A stretch of 64,000 nucleotides of DNA from Pseudomonadota bacterium. GTDB lineage: Bacteria; Pseudomonadota; Gammaproteobacteria; Burkholderiales; Burkholderiaceae_C. This document shows positions 44,862 through 54,136 of this stretch, piece by piece. Position numbers and translations under genes: made by a program. The notes below the pieces were generated by a model. That model saw nothing but the letters and a program-made list of their open reading frames with translations, searched no databases and had not been told where the DNA came from. Each line of letters begins with the position of its first letter. Position 1 is the first letter of the stretch. The DNA is taken from assembly GCA_018241225.1 (NCBI GenBank), contig JAFEEG010000016.1:179872-243871 (forward strand), given 5' to 3'.

Positions 44862-45216
44862 CTGCTTGTCTCCGCATCAGGAAAGCCGCAGTATGAAGGA
44901 GCGCCCGAGCGACGCCAGATGGTCTGCATTGCCCCCTCAGTCTCGCGTTCAACGGTCAGGGCGCGTCGACGCCATTGGGCCGCATCTTGGACCGCCTCTT
45001 GGGCCAATTCTTCAGCTCGAGGCCATGACCCTGCGGCCCAGTCCGGCCCGCAGTGGGTCGTCGAGATTGCCTCGGAATTTTCGCGAAGGCGATGCGAGTT
45101 AGCAGCCTCACCGCTAAGTCGTCGGATGTGCGCCATCGACGCAAGAGAATGCGTGCTGGCGCGTCCCACGAGAATCGATCTCGTGGATCACCGACAGAAG
45201 AATCCCACCTACAGCC
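44862..45216 (-). other. gap with one overlapping open frame, no firm gene
   Basis: A minus-strand frame 44795-45169 could encode 124 residues including RAEELAQEAVQDAAQWRRRA, but its last 67 nt lie inside the small gene at 44640-44861 and its ribosome site is unclear. I do not see any other feature here. Confidence 0.3.
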
Positions 45217-45555
45217 CTACAGCGGGGGCGAACAACTGACTTGCCGCGCCACTACGTCGCTTGCGAACACCAGGTGAACCTCGGCCTCCGTTACTTCGTC
45301 CCAAGCGATTTCCAGCAGGCGGAAGTCCCTCAAGCCCGCGTGATCGAGAATTAAGACTTCGACATCGGATCTATCCGAGAGGGGGGCGCACTCGCGCGCG
45401 AAACTGCTCGCTACCTCGCATTTGACGCCTACCCGTTGCAGGCGCTCTAAGAGCCGATCCATCTGAGGTCGCAACAAGGCCAACCGATCGGTACTTTCCT
45501 GGCGCAGGAACGGGGAGAAGGTGCGGCGCAGTCCGGTCAGCGTGTGCAGATTCAT
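45217..45555 (-). CDS. hypothetical protein with a degenerate nucleotidyltransferase-like motif
   Basis: A 112-residue protein starting at ATG 45555 (MNLHTLTGLR). Its middle, VKCEVASSFARECAPLSDRS then DVEVLILDHAG, resembles the MNT-type nucleotidyltransferase pattern GSFARGxxxxxSDxDLLV, but the glycine-serine start is altered. A final EVTEAEVHLVFASDVV could be the last strand. If related, it is probably an inactive or divergent member. It is alone and opposite to the SulP gene. Confidence 0.5.
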   Translation of the reverse strand: MNLHTLTGLRRTFSPFLRQESTDRLALLRPQMDRLLERLQRVGVKCEVASSFARECAPLSDRSDVEVLILDHAGLRDFRLLEIAWDEVTEAEVHLVFASDVVARQVSCSPPL

Positions 45556-45837
45556 GGCCGTCTCGAAATTCTGGAGGGGGGCACATTCTGATCTCAAACT
45601 GGTGCCGGAGCTGCCCGAGTGCGCCGCTTTCAAAGATTCCAAATGCAACTTATCGGTGGCCTTTCGAATTGCGGTAGGGGTAGGTCGCAGGGTTGCCAGG
45701 TGGAATGCTACGTGCAGCCTCCCTTGCATGCCATGTGCATTGGGGCCAGACTAAATGGTGGGATCGCAGCGCGGCCCCCGACTCGCCCGGCCAGCCGAAC
45801 GCCCGGCGGGCACTGCCTGTTCGGCGGAGGACTTCTC

Positions 45838-47532
45838 GTGCAAGATCTCGTCACCGCCTCGGACGGGCACGCCCAATCTGCCGCGCAAGGGCGTGCGCAT
45901 CGCTACAGCCGAGAATGGGCCAAAGCGGATGTCGTCGCTGGCTTGACGGTAGCGGCTGTGGTGATTCCCAAAGCGCTGGCGTACGCCAGCGTCGCAGGAC
46001 TGCCGATCCAGGTGGGGCTCTATACGGCCTTTTTGCCGATGGTGATCTATGCCTTCCTCGGCACCTCGCGACCGCTTAGCGTCAGCACCTCGGCGACACT
46101 TGCAATCCTGACCGCAGCCGCACTGGGCAAGGTCGTACCTGACGGCAACCTGGCCAGCTTGACGACGGCCACCGCAACCCTGACGGCGCTTGTGGGGGTC
46201 ACGCTCCTATTGGCATCACTTCTGCGCCTCGGCTTCGTCGCGAACTTCATATCGGACCCCGTGCTCACGGGCTTCAAGGCTGGCGTCGCCATCGTGATCG
46301 TTGCGGACCAATTGCCCAAGCTCATTGGCATTCACTTTGCCAAGGGACCGTTTTTCCACAGCGTGTACGAGATCCTGGCGGGGCTGCCCCATCTGTCGCC
46401 CGCAACGCTGGCAGTCGGCGTGGGCACCGTGTGCGTCCTGTTGATACTCGAACATCTGTGGCCGAAAGCACCGGCGCCCCTCATCGCCGTCGCTCTCGGG
46501 ATCGCCGCCGTACCGCTGCTCAATCTGTCATCGCACGGCGTGGAAGTGGTAGGCAATGTCCCGACGGGTCTGCCTCCCCTGACCCTGCCCGACCGCTCGA
46601 TGATCCTGGCGCTCTGGCCGCCTGCCGTGGGCATTGCGCTCATGAGTTTCACCGAGACGATCGCAGCCGGCCGTGCCTTTGTGCGCGACGACGAGCCGAT
46701 GCCTTCGGCCAACCGCGAGTTGCTCGCAACCGGGGCCGCCAACCTTGGAGCGGCATTCCTGGGCGCCATGCCCGGTGGCGGTGGCACCACTCAGACAGCG
46801 GTCAATCGATTGGTCGGTGCGCGCACCCAGGTTGCCGAACTGGTCACCGCAGCAGCCACGCTCTGCACGATGCTGGTGCTGGGCCCATTCATCGCGATGA
46901 TGCCCCATGCCACGCTGGCGGCAGTGGTCATCGTGTACTCCGTGACCCTGATCAAACCGTCCGAATTTCGGGCCATCCTGTCGATTCGCAAGACAGAGTT
47001 CGTTTGGGCGTTGGTTGCGGCCGTGGGTGTCGTACTGCTCGGCACGCTGCAGGGCATCGAGGTTGCCATTACCGTCTCGCTTCTCGCACTTGCGCATCAG
47101 GTGTCCGATCCGACGCTAAACGTCCTCGGGCGCAAGCCAGGAACCAGGCTTTTCAGACCGACCTCGCCGGAACACCCCGATGACGAGAAGATCAACGGAC
47201 TTCTGATTCTGCGGCCCGAAGGGCGGATCTTTTTTGCGAATGCTGAACGCCTCGCCCACAAGATGTCGCAACTGATTTCGGAGGCCAATCCACGCGTGAT
47301 CGTGCTCGACCTGCGCGCAGTGTTCGACATCGAGTACACGGCGCTGAAGATGCTGACGGCTGCAGAGAAGAAGACGCGCGAAAGCGGCAAGGAAGTCTGG
47401 TTCGTCGGCATGACGCCGGGCGTCATGCAACTGGTACGGCGATCACCGTTGAACGATGCGCTAGGCCAGGAGCGAATGTTCGCTCGGCTGGAAGACGCCG
47501 TTGCAAAGTTTGAAACGACTGCCAAGGCATAG
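45838..47532 (+). CDS. SulP-family anion transporter with STAS domain
   Basis: A 564-residue transporter. GTG 45838 stands 7 nt after GCGGAGG; the longer open frame upstream is not membrane-like. The membrane part starts DVVAGLTVAAVVIPKALAYA SVAGLP, the SulP signature, and includes ISDPVLTGFKAGVAIVIVAD and AMPGGGGTTQTAVNRLVGAR. The last 120 residues are a cytoplasmic STAS domain (GLLILRPEGRIFFANAERLA, RVIVLDLRAVFDIEYTALKM). SulP proteins move sulfate, bicarbonate or dicarboxylates. The substrate here is not clear. Confidence 0.92.
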   Translation: MQDLVTASDGHAQSAAQGRAHRYSREWAKADVVAGLTVAAVVIPKALAYASVAGLPIQVGLYTAFLPMVIYAFLGTSRPLSVSTSATLAILTAAALGKVVPDGNLASLTTATATLTALVGVTLLLASLLRLGFVANFISDPVLTGFKAGVAIVIVADQLPKLIGIHFAKGPFFHSVYEILAGLPHLSPATLAVGVGTVCVLLILEHLWPKAPAPLIAVALGIAAVPLLNLSSHGVEVVGNVPTGLPPLTLPDRSMILALWPPAVGIALMSFTETIAAGRAFVRDDEPMPSANRELLATGAANLGAAFLGAMPGGGGTTQTAVNRLVGARTQVAELVTAAATLCTMLVLGPFIAMMPHATLAAVVIVYSVTLIKPSEFRAILSIRKTEFVWALVAAVGVVLLGTLQGIEVAITVSLLALAHQVSDPTLNVLGRKPGTRLFRPTSPEHPDDEKINGLLILRPEGRIFFANAERLAHKMSQLISEANPRVIVLDLRAVFDIEYTALKMLTAAEKKTRESGKEVWFVGMTPGVMQLVRRSPLNDALGQERMFARLEDAVAKFETTAKA

Positions 47533-47868
47533 GGCAACGCACCGGCGATGACGAACAGGCCCGGCCATCCAGGGAATGCGGAACACCCGCATGGCGCGCA
47601 CCTATACCTGAGCGGCGAAGAGCGCGCGAGCGAGGGACGAAAGCTGCGCGACAAGCGACCGCTAACGCTCCGGGGCGGGGGGCGAGCCCGGCAGTCAGGT
47701 GTGGAGCAGCCGTTAGGCTGCACCATCCATGGCTACGGCAGTTTCCATTGCATCAATTGGCACAATGCGGAGTTATGTGGAAACGGGAGTGCAGCGGCCC
47801 GACGAACTAGACCCGTGGGGTCCATTCGCCGGAACACCTTCCCCCAAATTTAGCCAGCCGGCGCGGCC
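47533..47868 (+). other. convergent gap between SulP and porin genes
   Basis: The 336-nt gap contains no supported gene and no clear hairpin plus T-run terminator. Open frames here are only extensions of antisense frames over the SulP gene. Confidence 0.5.
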
Positions 47869-48882
47869 TCAGAAGGAGTGACGCAAGCCTAGGCTCACCA
47901 CAGTCTGATCGACGCCTGGGGCGCCCGCGCCGTAGAAGCGTTCACTGGCGCTGCCATCGTTCTTCAGCCACACCACGTTGCCCATGAGCGAGGTTCGCTT
48001 CGACAAGTAGTACTGCGCCTGGATGCGCCAGAAGTGCGCGTCGTTTCCGCTGCTCAACTGATCCTTGACTACGTAGTCGGCGTCCACGACCCATGGGGCG
48101 TTGGGAGACCAGGTTAGGCCCACGTCATAGGACCGCGCCTTGGGAAAGCCGGAGGCTTGCGAGTCGCTCTGCGACCACCCGACGTGCGGCTTGAAATTGC
48201 CGATGGCGTAGCTTGCACCCGCCGAGGTCAGCTTGTCAGCCGCGCCAGCGAGGTTCTTCGCCTCCCGATAGCTGGCGCCCGCACTCAGGTTGCCGCTGCT
48301 GTAGTTCAATGCCACTTCACCTGTGGAGCCGGTGGTGCCTTCGCCCAAGCCATAGAGACCACGCAGTCTGAAGCCGCCCCATGACTGCGAGACGTATTTG
48401 AAGGAGTTGTTCACCAGGTCGCTGATGAAGCCGAACTCACGGAAGCGGAAGGCCGAATAGCCACCGAAGATGAAGTAGTTGCCCATGATGTCGTCATTCG
48501 TGTTCCATTGACGACCCAACGTCAGCGTGCCCAGGACGGGGTCGGTAAGACCCACATAGCTTCCACGATTCCACAGCGTGCCATTGCTGGAGCCGGCAGA
48601 GCCGGTATCCAGGCCGATGCCCGATTCCAGGCCAAACACCGCGCCAAGGCCCCCGCCCAGGTCCTCGACGCCTTTGAACCCAAGCCGGGAGGTCGTCACT
48701 TGGCTGTTGTCAAGGCGCGTTTGAGTTCCGGTGGCGCTGGCGCCAGCCACTGGCGCCACACCGGTGACATGCACCAATTCGACCGCCGTGATGCCGTAGA
48801 TGGTGACCTGACTCTGTGCCTGGGCAGCGGGCAGAGCAGTGATGGAGAGCAGTGCTGCAGCAATCGACAAGCGAGTATTCAT
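47869..48882 (-). CDS. Gram-negative porin (Burkholderiales type)
   Basis: A 337-residue outer-membrane porin. Signal peptide ends AAQAQS, then the usual first strand QVTIYGITAVELVHVTG. The family marker SRLGFKGVEDLGGGLGAVFG and the L3-type loop region NGTLWNRGSYVGLTDPVLGT LTLGRQ are present, and the chain ends with the terminal aromatic residue (VSLGLRHSF) required for assembly. The start was set at 48882 because the longer frame is not a signal peptide. It may supply outer-membrane entry for substrates of the catabolic genes to its right. Confidence 0.93.
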   Translation of the reverse strand: MNTRLSIAAALLSITALPAAQAQSQVTIYGITAVELVHVTGVAPVAGASATGTQTRLDNSQVTTSRLGFKGVEDLGGGLGAVFGLESGIGLDTGSAGSSNGTLWNRGSYVGLTDPVLGTLTLGRQWNTNDDIMGNYFIFGGYSAFRFREFGFISDLVNNSFKYVSQSWGGFRLRGLYGLGEGTTGSTGEVALNYSSGNLSAGASYREAKNLAGAADKLTSAGASYAIGNFKPHVGWSQSDSQASGFPKARSYDVGLTWSPNAPWVVDADYVVKDQLSSGNDAHFWRIQAQYYLSKRTSLMGNVVWLKNDGSASERFYGAGAPGVDQTVVSLGLRHSF

Positions 48883-48957
48883 GATGGAGTGTTTTGTCTC
48901 GAGCAAATTCAGATTGAGGGGACGGAAAAGAAATGGAGAGCCGTCCACGCCGGGGGC

Positions 48958-48978
48958 TCGACCCCCTTCGGGGGTCGA
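48958..48978 (-). terminator. GC-rich hairpin between MFS gene and porin
   Basis: A perfect 9-bp stem with 3-nt loop (TCGACCCCC-TTC-GGGGGTCGA) lies 32 nt past the MFS stop and 76 nt before the porin start in the leftward direction. It lacks a T-run, so it may attenuate rather than end transcription, or control porin leader RNA. Confidence 0.45.
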
Positions 48979-49009
48979 TGCTCTTCATGTCATGGATAGC
49001 GGGAAGGCC

Positions 49010-50335
49010 TCAGGCCTTGTTCTTGGGGATGAACTTGAGGATCAGTAGCGCGGCGCAGATTTCAACCGCCGCGATGACAAATAGGCCCGGGGAAAGCAGC
49101 CCCGTGGCGGTCTTGATGCTGCCGAGCAGGAAAGGCGCACCAAAGCCGGCAAGGTTCGCCAACGAATTGATGGTTGCTACGCCCACAGCCGCCGCCGCCC
49201 CGGTGAGAAAGCGGTTGGGAAGTTGCCAGAACACGGGTATTGCCATGCTGGTGCCGACGACCGCAACCACCAGCGACGCGATAGTGAGCGCCGCGCTTTG
49301 CTTGAGGAACAGGCCCGCGCAGAGCAAGCCGAGCGAACCCACGACGACGGCCACCGAGCAATTGATGCGCAGTTCCTTCTGACGATCGGCACGCCTGCCG
49401 ATCAGCACTTGGCCTACCGCGCCGCACAGGAAGGCGCCCGACATGATCCATCCGATGACCACGGGGTTCGAGAAGCCCAGTTCCTTGACCACGCTGGGAC
49501 CGTAGAAGTTCAACGTCGCATTGGCAGCAACGATGCAGAAGTAGATGAGGATCAACAGCCACAGGCGCGAGTCGCGCAGCGAAGCCAACACGCTGTGTTC
49601 GCGCCCACTCAGCGCCTGATCGTCCTTGGCAAGGTCGGCGATGACGCGCCGCTTCTCTTCCTCGGTCAGCCACTTCGCGTCGCGCGGTCGGTTGGTCAGA
49701 TAGAAGAAGGTGGCGATACCCGCAAGGATCGAGGGGATGCCTTCAATCAGGAAGACCCACTGCCAGCCCGTCCAGCCGTTGACCCCGTTCAGGTTGTTCA
49801 TGATGGTGCCGGCCAACGGACCTCCGATCACACCCGACAGTGCGCCCGCCGCCACGAACATGCCAAAGGCGGAGGCGCGCCGATGACTGGGGTACCAGTA
49901 GGTCAGGTACAGAATCACCCCGGGCTGGAAGCCGGCCTCGAAAGCGCCCATCAGGAAGCGCAAGAAATAGAACATCTCCGGCGTCTTGACGAACATCATC
50001 GCCACGCAGGTGGCACCCCAGCCGATGGTGATGCGCATCAGTGTCTTTCGCGCGCCAATCTTCTGCAGGAGCACGTTGCTCGGCACCTCGAAGAAGAAGT
50101 AGCCGAGAAAGAAGATGCCTGCACCCAGGCCGTACACGGCCTCGCTCCAGCGCAGATCCTGCAGCATCGTCAGCTTCACGTAGCCGACGTTGATGCGGTC
50201 GATCCAGGCCAGCAGCCACAGCAGTCCGAGGAATGGAATCAGGCGCCACGTGATCTTCTTGTAGGTGGCGTCGCTGAACGCATCGGCCGCGACGTTCGCG
50301 GTCGCTGTGCGCGCGATCAATGGGGTAGAGGTCAT
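49010..50335 (-). CDS. MFS transporter, anion:cation symporter (ACS) family
   Basis: A 441-residue carrier with 12 predicted segments. The start region ITWRLIPFLGLLWLLAWIDR INVGYVKL and the loop EVPSNVLLQKIGARKTLMRI are typical of ACS-family importers of organic acids (tartrate, phthalate, glucarate types). A second half starts around RDSRLWLLILIYFCIVAANA. ATG 50335 was chosen by family N-terminus. It lies 38 nt after the amidohydrolase gene, so it probably imports the substrate of that pathway. Confidence 0.92.
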   Translation of the reverse strand: MTSTPLIARTATANVAADAFSDATYKKITWRLIPFLGLLWLLAWIDRINVGYVKLTMLQDLRWSEAVYGLGAGIFFLGYFFFEVPSNVLLQKIGARKTLMRITIGWGATCVAMMFVKTPEMFYFLRFLMGAFEAGFQPGVILYLTYWYPSHRRASAFGMFVAAGALSGVIGGPLAGTIMNNLNGVNGWTGWQWVFLIEGIPSILAGIATFFYLTNRPRDAKWLTEEEKRRVIADLAKDDQALSGREHSVLASLRDSRLWLLILIYFCIVAANATLNFYGPSVVKELGFSNPVVIGWIMSGAFLCGAVGQVLIGRRADRQKELRINCSVAVVVGSLGLLCAGLFLKQSAALTIASLVVAVVGTSMAIPVFWQLPNRFLTGAAAAVGVATINSLANLAGFGAPFLLGSIKTATGLLSPGLFVIAAVEICAALLILKFIPKNKA

Positions 50336-50373
50336 GTCTTGTTGTCCTTGAATCGATCCAAAAAGTAAGGCTC

Positions 50374-51927
50374 TCAGGCGATCGGCCTGCCACTGGTGCT
50401 TGGCAACCAGCGGTTCATGCCGACGTCCTGTGCGCAAGCGCGTTCGTACATCTGGCGGTATGGGGTCTCTAGGCGCTGAGCGTCCTGCGCGGCTGCCGCG
50501 GCCTGCTTGCGGTAGTCCTTCATCAGTTCACGAAGTTCGGCACGCAATGCACGCTCATCGACGGTGGTGATACGGCCATCTTCGAACACGACACGGCCGT
50601 CGACGATGGTGGTACGCACCGAGCCCCCGTCTTCGCAATGCACTAGTTGGCGCGACAGATCGTTCAGTGGCGTGAAGGACACCGTGTCGAGGTCCAGCAG
50701 CGCGATGTCGGCCGCGCACCCCGCGGCGAGCTGGCCGAGATCGCCTGCGCGCCGCAATGCCCGCGCCCCGCCTCGTGTCGCGGCATGCAGAATTTCGCCC
50801 GGCTGAGGCCAACGGTCGTAGTCCGGCGTGGCCAGCGTGTGCAGCAGCGCGGCGGTCTTGGCGACGAACCAGAGGTTCACCGAGTCATCGGTGTTCATTT
50901 CGTCGGTTCCCATGCAAATGGGTACGCCGGCGTCGCGCAGAGCACGGTAGGGCATCACGCCGCTGCCAAGACGCAGGTTGCACACAGGGTTGTGCGCCAC
51001 GGTGCAGCCCGAGCGCGCCAGCAGGGCGATGTCCTCGTCGTCGATCCAGATGGCGTGGATCACCATCATGCGTTCGTCCAGCAGGCCCAGGTCGTGCACG
51101 TAGCGCACCAGCGACTTGCCGAACTTTTCCTGGCCCAGCACGCGCTGCAGCTTGGTCTCTAGGATGTGGATGTTGAACGGCAGGTCGTGCTGTTTCGACA
51201 GGGCCGAAAGCGCCTGGAAGTAGTCCACCGTTACCCGTTGCGGCGCGGAGCAGGACACTGCGGCGGCCAGCCGCCCGTCCGCTGCGCCGTGCCAGCGTTC
51301 GATCAGGTAGCGGTACAGTGCGATCAGTTCGTCGCCGCTCTGACGCGGTGCGGCATCCATGGCGCGCCGATCCGATTCCGGCAGGATCTCGGCCAGGTAC
51401 GGGTACTTGTCGTACTCGACGATGTTGGGTTGATCGATGGCAACAGTCGCGCGAATGCCCGCGTCCTGGTAGGCCTGCATGATCGCGTCGATGGAGCCGG
51501 TGCTGGCCACCGGCACGTGGTAGGCATCGTCGTGCACGGCTGTGATGCCCCGGCGCAGCATTTCCAGCGCGCCGAGCATGGTGCGCACGTAGGCGACCCG
51601 GTTCGCATCGCCGCTGGGCGCCAGCGGCGGCACCTCGTGCAGCATGAAAATCTCCAGCGGATAGCCGGGCAGCATGCCCTTCATTAGATTGCCGGGCGAA
51701 TGGAAGTGGGCATTGATCAGCCCAGGCATGGCCAGTTGGCCCTCGGCATCGATCACGCGGCCGAACGGGCGCGGCCAGTCGCGGCCGGCGTCCGGCCCGA
51801 TGGCCGCGATGCGGCCGCCTTCGATCACGATGTCGGCACGCGGCCATTCGTGGCCGACGTCGTCCAGGGTCAGCACATGGGCATTGCGGATGAGCAGGGA
51901 AGGGTGTGGCAGGGTCGAAGCTGTCAT
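50374..51927 (-). CDS. amidohydrolase-superfamily deaminase-like enzyme (TrzA/8-oxoguanine-deaminase type)
   Basis: A 517-residue cyclic-amidohydrolase-type enzyme. Metal ligands are in INAHFHSPGN (HxH), HILETKLQRV, IHAIWIDDEDI and GTDEMNTDDSVN, a pattern shared with chlorohydrolases and 8-oxoguanine or S-adenosylhomocysteine deaminases. C-terminal RRAGDLGQLAAGCAADIALL is the usual second beta-sandwich piece. The C-terminus is extended by about 50 residues (RKQAAAAAQDAQRLETPYRQ). ATG 51927 overlaps the next gene's stop. It should deaminate or dechlorinate an N-heterocycle; the substrate is unknown. Confidence 0.88.
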   Translation of the reverse strand: MTASTLPHPSLLIRNAHVLTLDDVGHEWPRADIVIEGGRIAAIGPDAGRDWPRPFGRVIDAEGQLAMPGLINAHFHSPGNLMKGMLPGYPLEIFMLHEVPPLAPSGDANRVAYVRTMLGALEMLRRGITAVHDDAYHVPVASTGSIDAIMQAYQDAGIRATVAIDQPNIVEYDKYPYLAEILPESDRRAMDAAPRQSGDELIALYRYLIERWHGAADGRLAAAVSCSAPQRVTVDYFQALSALSKQHDLPFNIHILETKLQRVLGQEKFGKSLVRYVHDLGLLDERMMVIHAIWIDDEDIALLARSGCTVAHNPVCNLRLGSGVMPYRALRDAGVPICMGTDEMNTDDSVNLWFVAKTAALLHTLATPDYDRWPQPGEILHAATRGGARALRRAGDLGQLAAGCAADIALLDLDTVSFTPLNDLSRQLVHCEDGGSVRTTIVDGRVVFEDGRITTVDERALRAELRELMKDYRKQAAAAAQDAQRLETPYRQMYERACAQDVGMNRWLPSTSGRPIA

Positions 51928-52673
51928 TCGGTGTATTCCTGTGCGAACACGCGGCCCCAGGCAGCGGCCGGCGCGGTGTCGATGCCCGCCAGACGCAGGG
52001 CGCCCCAGACCCCGATCGAGACGGAGTCGAACATCGGGATTCCGGTCTCGGCTTCGATAGTCGGGATCACGCTGGCCGCGGGGAAGTTGGTGCAGAGCGT
52101 GAGCACGGCATCGGGCTTGTGCGCGGCGGCCTCGCGCACCATCGTTGCGATGGCTTCCTGCGGAATCGAGGCGAAGGAGATGTTGTCCTTCAGCGCCCGG
52201 TGGCGCTCGGCGACGACCTCGAAGCCGGCGGCGCGGTAGCCTTCGACCAGGCCCGCCTGATAGTGCGCGTCGTAAGGCGAGACGATGGCCACGCGCATCA
52301 AGCCGCGCCGGCGCAGCAGCGCGTGCAGCGCCATGATCGAGGTGGTGGTGGGGATGCCAGTTTCCTCCTGCGCCCGCTGCACGTAGGCGTGGTCGTGCTG
52401 CTCGCCGATCTTGGCGCCTTTGCTGCCGTTCCACAGCAGCACGTCGGGCTTGGCGTGCGCAAGCAGTCGGGCGGCCGCGAGCATGTCGTCCACGGCGTAG
52501 CTGGCCGGAAATGGGTCGGATTCGCCGAACACCGAGGTCCGGGAAAACAGCGGCCAGACGTTGGGGAAGCTGCGCAGGATTGCAAGCGTCACACGCTCGA
52601 CCACTGTGTTTCCTGATGGGGTGACCACACCTACGAAGCGCGGTCCCTGAGCAAAAAGGTCTGCGGGGTTCAT
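51924..52673 (-). CDS. Asp/Glu-racemase-superfamily enzyme, AMDase/maleate-isomerase-like, single Cys
   Basis: A 249-residue protein with the superfamily start VGVVTPSGNTVVERV, typical of maleate isomerase and arylmalonate decarboxylase. The second catalytic position is conserved (Cys194 in LTLCTNFPAA), but the first, where racemases and isomerases need Cys, reads LLWNGSKGAK with Asn82/Gly83. A single Cys in this place is the arrangement of arylmalonate decarboxylase. Its stop overlaps the amidohydrolase start, so it probably acts in the same pathway, as a decarboxylase or isomerase of an acidic intermediate. Confidence 0.85.
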   Translation of the reverse strand: MNPADLFAQGPRFVGVVTPSGNTVVERVTLAILRSFPNVWPLFSRTSVFGESDPFPASYAVDDMLAAARLLAHAKPDVLLWNGSKGAKIGEQHDHAYVQRAQEETGIPTTTSIMALHALLRRRGLMRVAIVSPYDAHYQAGLVEGYRAAGFEVVAERHRALKDNISFASIPQEAIATMVREAAAHKPDAVLTLCTNFPAASVIPTIEAETGIPMFDSVSIGVWGALRLAGIDTAPAAAWGRVFAQEYTE

Positions 52674-52678
52674 CGTGC

Positions 52679-53986
52679 TCACACCGCCAGCTTCTTGCTG
52701 TAGTCGATCATCATCGAGGCGATGAACATTGCCACGCCGGCACTGGCCATGAACATCAGCGCGCCGAAGTAGGAGCCGCCGCTGGACTGCACGATTACGC
52801 CGATGATGATCGGCACCCCGATGCCCGAAATCTGGCCCGACAGGTTCATCGTGCCGCCGACGAAGCCGGCACGCTCGCGCCCGCCGAGGATTGCAGGCAG
52901 CGACCAGAACAGGCCGAACCAGCGCAGGAAGAACAGCGCGATGCACAGCAGCGCCACGGCGAGCACTGCGTCCGACACGTAGGCCACGGCGAAGATCGAT
53001 GCGGTGGCGATCACCGCGGCCACGCCGAACATCGTGCGGTAGACCTGGTTGGTGGTGGCGCCGCGGGCCTTCCAGTTGTCGGCCAGCCAGCCGGCGACCA
53101 GTTCGCCGATGAAGCCCGAGATGTAGATCAGGAAGCTTGCGCCGCCCATGGTCTTGATGTTGAAGCCGTAGCTGGCCAGTAGGTAGCTCGGCAGCCAGGC
53201 GATGAAGCCGGTGAACATTACCGAGAAGCCCATCCAGCCCAGGCACATGCCCCAGATGGAGCGATAGCGGAAGAAATTGAGCACGTTGCCGCCCTGGGAG
53301 GGCGTCGACTGCGCGTCTTCCTGCTTGTGGGCCGCCTCGATGTAGGCGGCTTCGGCTTCGTTGACGTCCGGATGCTCGCGCGGCGTGTTGCGGATGAAGT
53401 ACCAGCACCACAGGCCGGCGATGATGGTGCCGACCCCGGCCACGACGAAGGATAGGCGCCACGATCCGAGCGAGGCGATCAGCCACGCAATGATGATCGA
53501 GCCCAGCGCGGCGCCCAGCGGCGCGCCGCCGTCCAGCAGCGTGGCCCCGCGCCCGCGCTCGTTCTGCGTGAGCCACATGGCATTGAGCTTGGCCCCGGCC
53601 GGATACAGCGGGGCCTCGGAAGCGCCCAGGCCCAGGCGCGTGATGAGCAGCGTCACGAAGCTGGTCGAGCCCGCCGCGATGGCCTGGAAGAAGCCCCACA
53701 GGATGGTGGATGAGGCGATGACCACGCGCGGCTTGAAGCGGTCGGCCAGCATGCCGCCGGGTACCTGCATCACGGCGTAGGCCCAGAAGAAGGAGCTCAG
53801 CAACAAGCCCTGCATGGCCGGCGACAGATCGAACTCCTTGGCAATGATCGGCATGGCCACCGACAGCGAGGCGCGATCGATGTAGTTCACGGCCATGAGG
53901 AAGAGGATGGCCAGAAAGATCTTCCAGCGGACGCGGGTTTTGGCCTCGACGGCCTCAAGAGGCAGCGATGCGGAGGTGGGTGTCAT
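52679..53986 (-). CDS. MFS transporter, ACS family (second of the cluster)
   Basis: A 435-residue carrier starting at ATG 53986. The opening RWKIFLAILFLMAVNYIDRA SLSVAMPII and the loop QVPGGMLADRFKPRVVIASS are typical of glucarate/galactarate-type symporters. It is the first gene of a leftward operon with the racemase-like and amidohydrolase genes (5-nt gap, then ATGA overlap), and is divergent from the GntR gene, whose likely operator lies 53 nt upstream. It probably imports the compound that induces the cluster. Confidence 0.92.
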   Translation of the reverse strand: MTPTSASLPLEAVEAKTRVRWKIFLAILFLMAVNYIDRASLSVAMPIIAKEFDLSPAMQGLLLSSFFWAYAVMQVPGGMLADRFKPRVVIASSTILWGFFQAIAAGSTSFVTLLITRLGLGASEAPLYPAGAKLNAMWLTQNERGRGATLLDGGAPLGAALGSIIIAWLIASLGSWRLSFVVAGVGTIIAGLWCWYFIRNTPREHPDVNEAEAAYIEAAHKQEDAQSTPSQGGNVLNFFRYRSIWGMCLGWMGFSVMFTGFIAWLPSYLLASYGFNIKTMGGASFLIYISGFIGELVAGWLADNWKARGATTNQVYRTMFGVAAVIATASIFAVAYVSDAVLAVALLCIALFFLRWFGLFWSLPAILGGRERAGFVGGTMNLSGQISGIGVPIIIGVIVQSSGGSYFGALMFMASAGVAMFIASMMIDYSKKLAV

Positions 53987-54038
53987 GAGGGTTCCTGAGT
54001 TGTCCGATTGTTTGCATGCACCAGTCAACAAAATGGTA

Positions 54039-54054
54039 TGCAATCTGGATTGCA
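54039..54054. promoter_or_regulatory. palindromic operator between divergent MFS and GntR genes
   Basis: TGCAATC-TG-GATTGCA is an exact inverted repeat of 7-bp arms, 16 bp in total, lying between the divergent genes at 53986 and 54137. Additional TTGCAT and TTGCAATGC half-sites flank it. Its position fits a site for the GntR regulator controlling both operons. Confidence 0.6.
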
Positions 54055-54136
54055 ATGCAGAACAATGCTCCACATAATCAGGGACAACCCTGATAGTGGG
54101 GTCAGCTTCACACTGCGCGACCCTCTCTATGTGAAG

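Noticed and set aside
44795-45169. 124-residue minus-strand frame
   Set aside because: Overlaps a better-supported small gene by 67 nt and has no clear ribosome site; mentioned only as an uncertain gap content.
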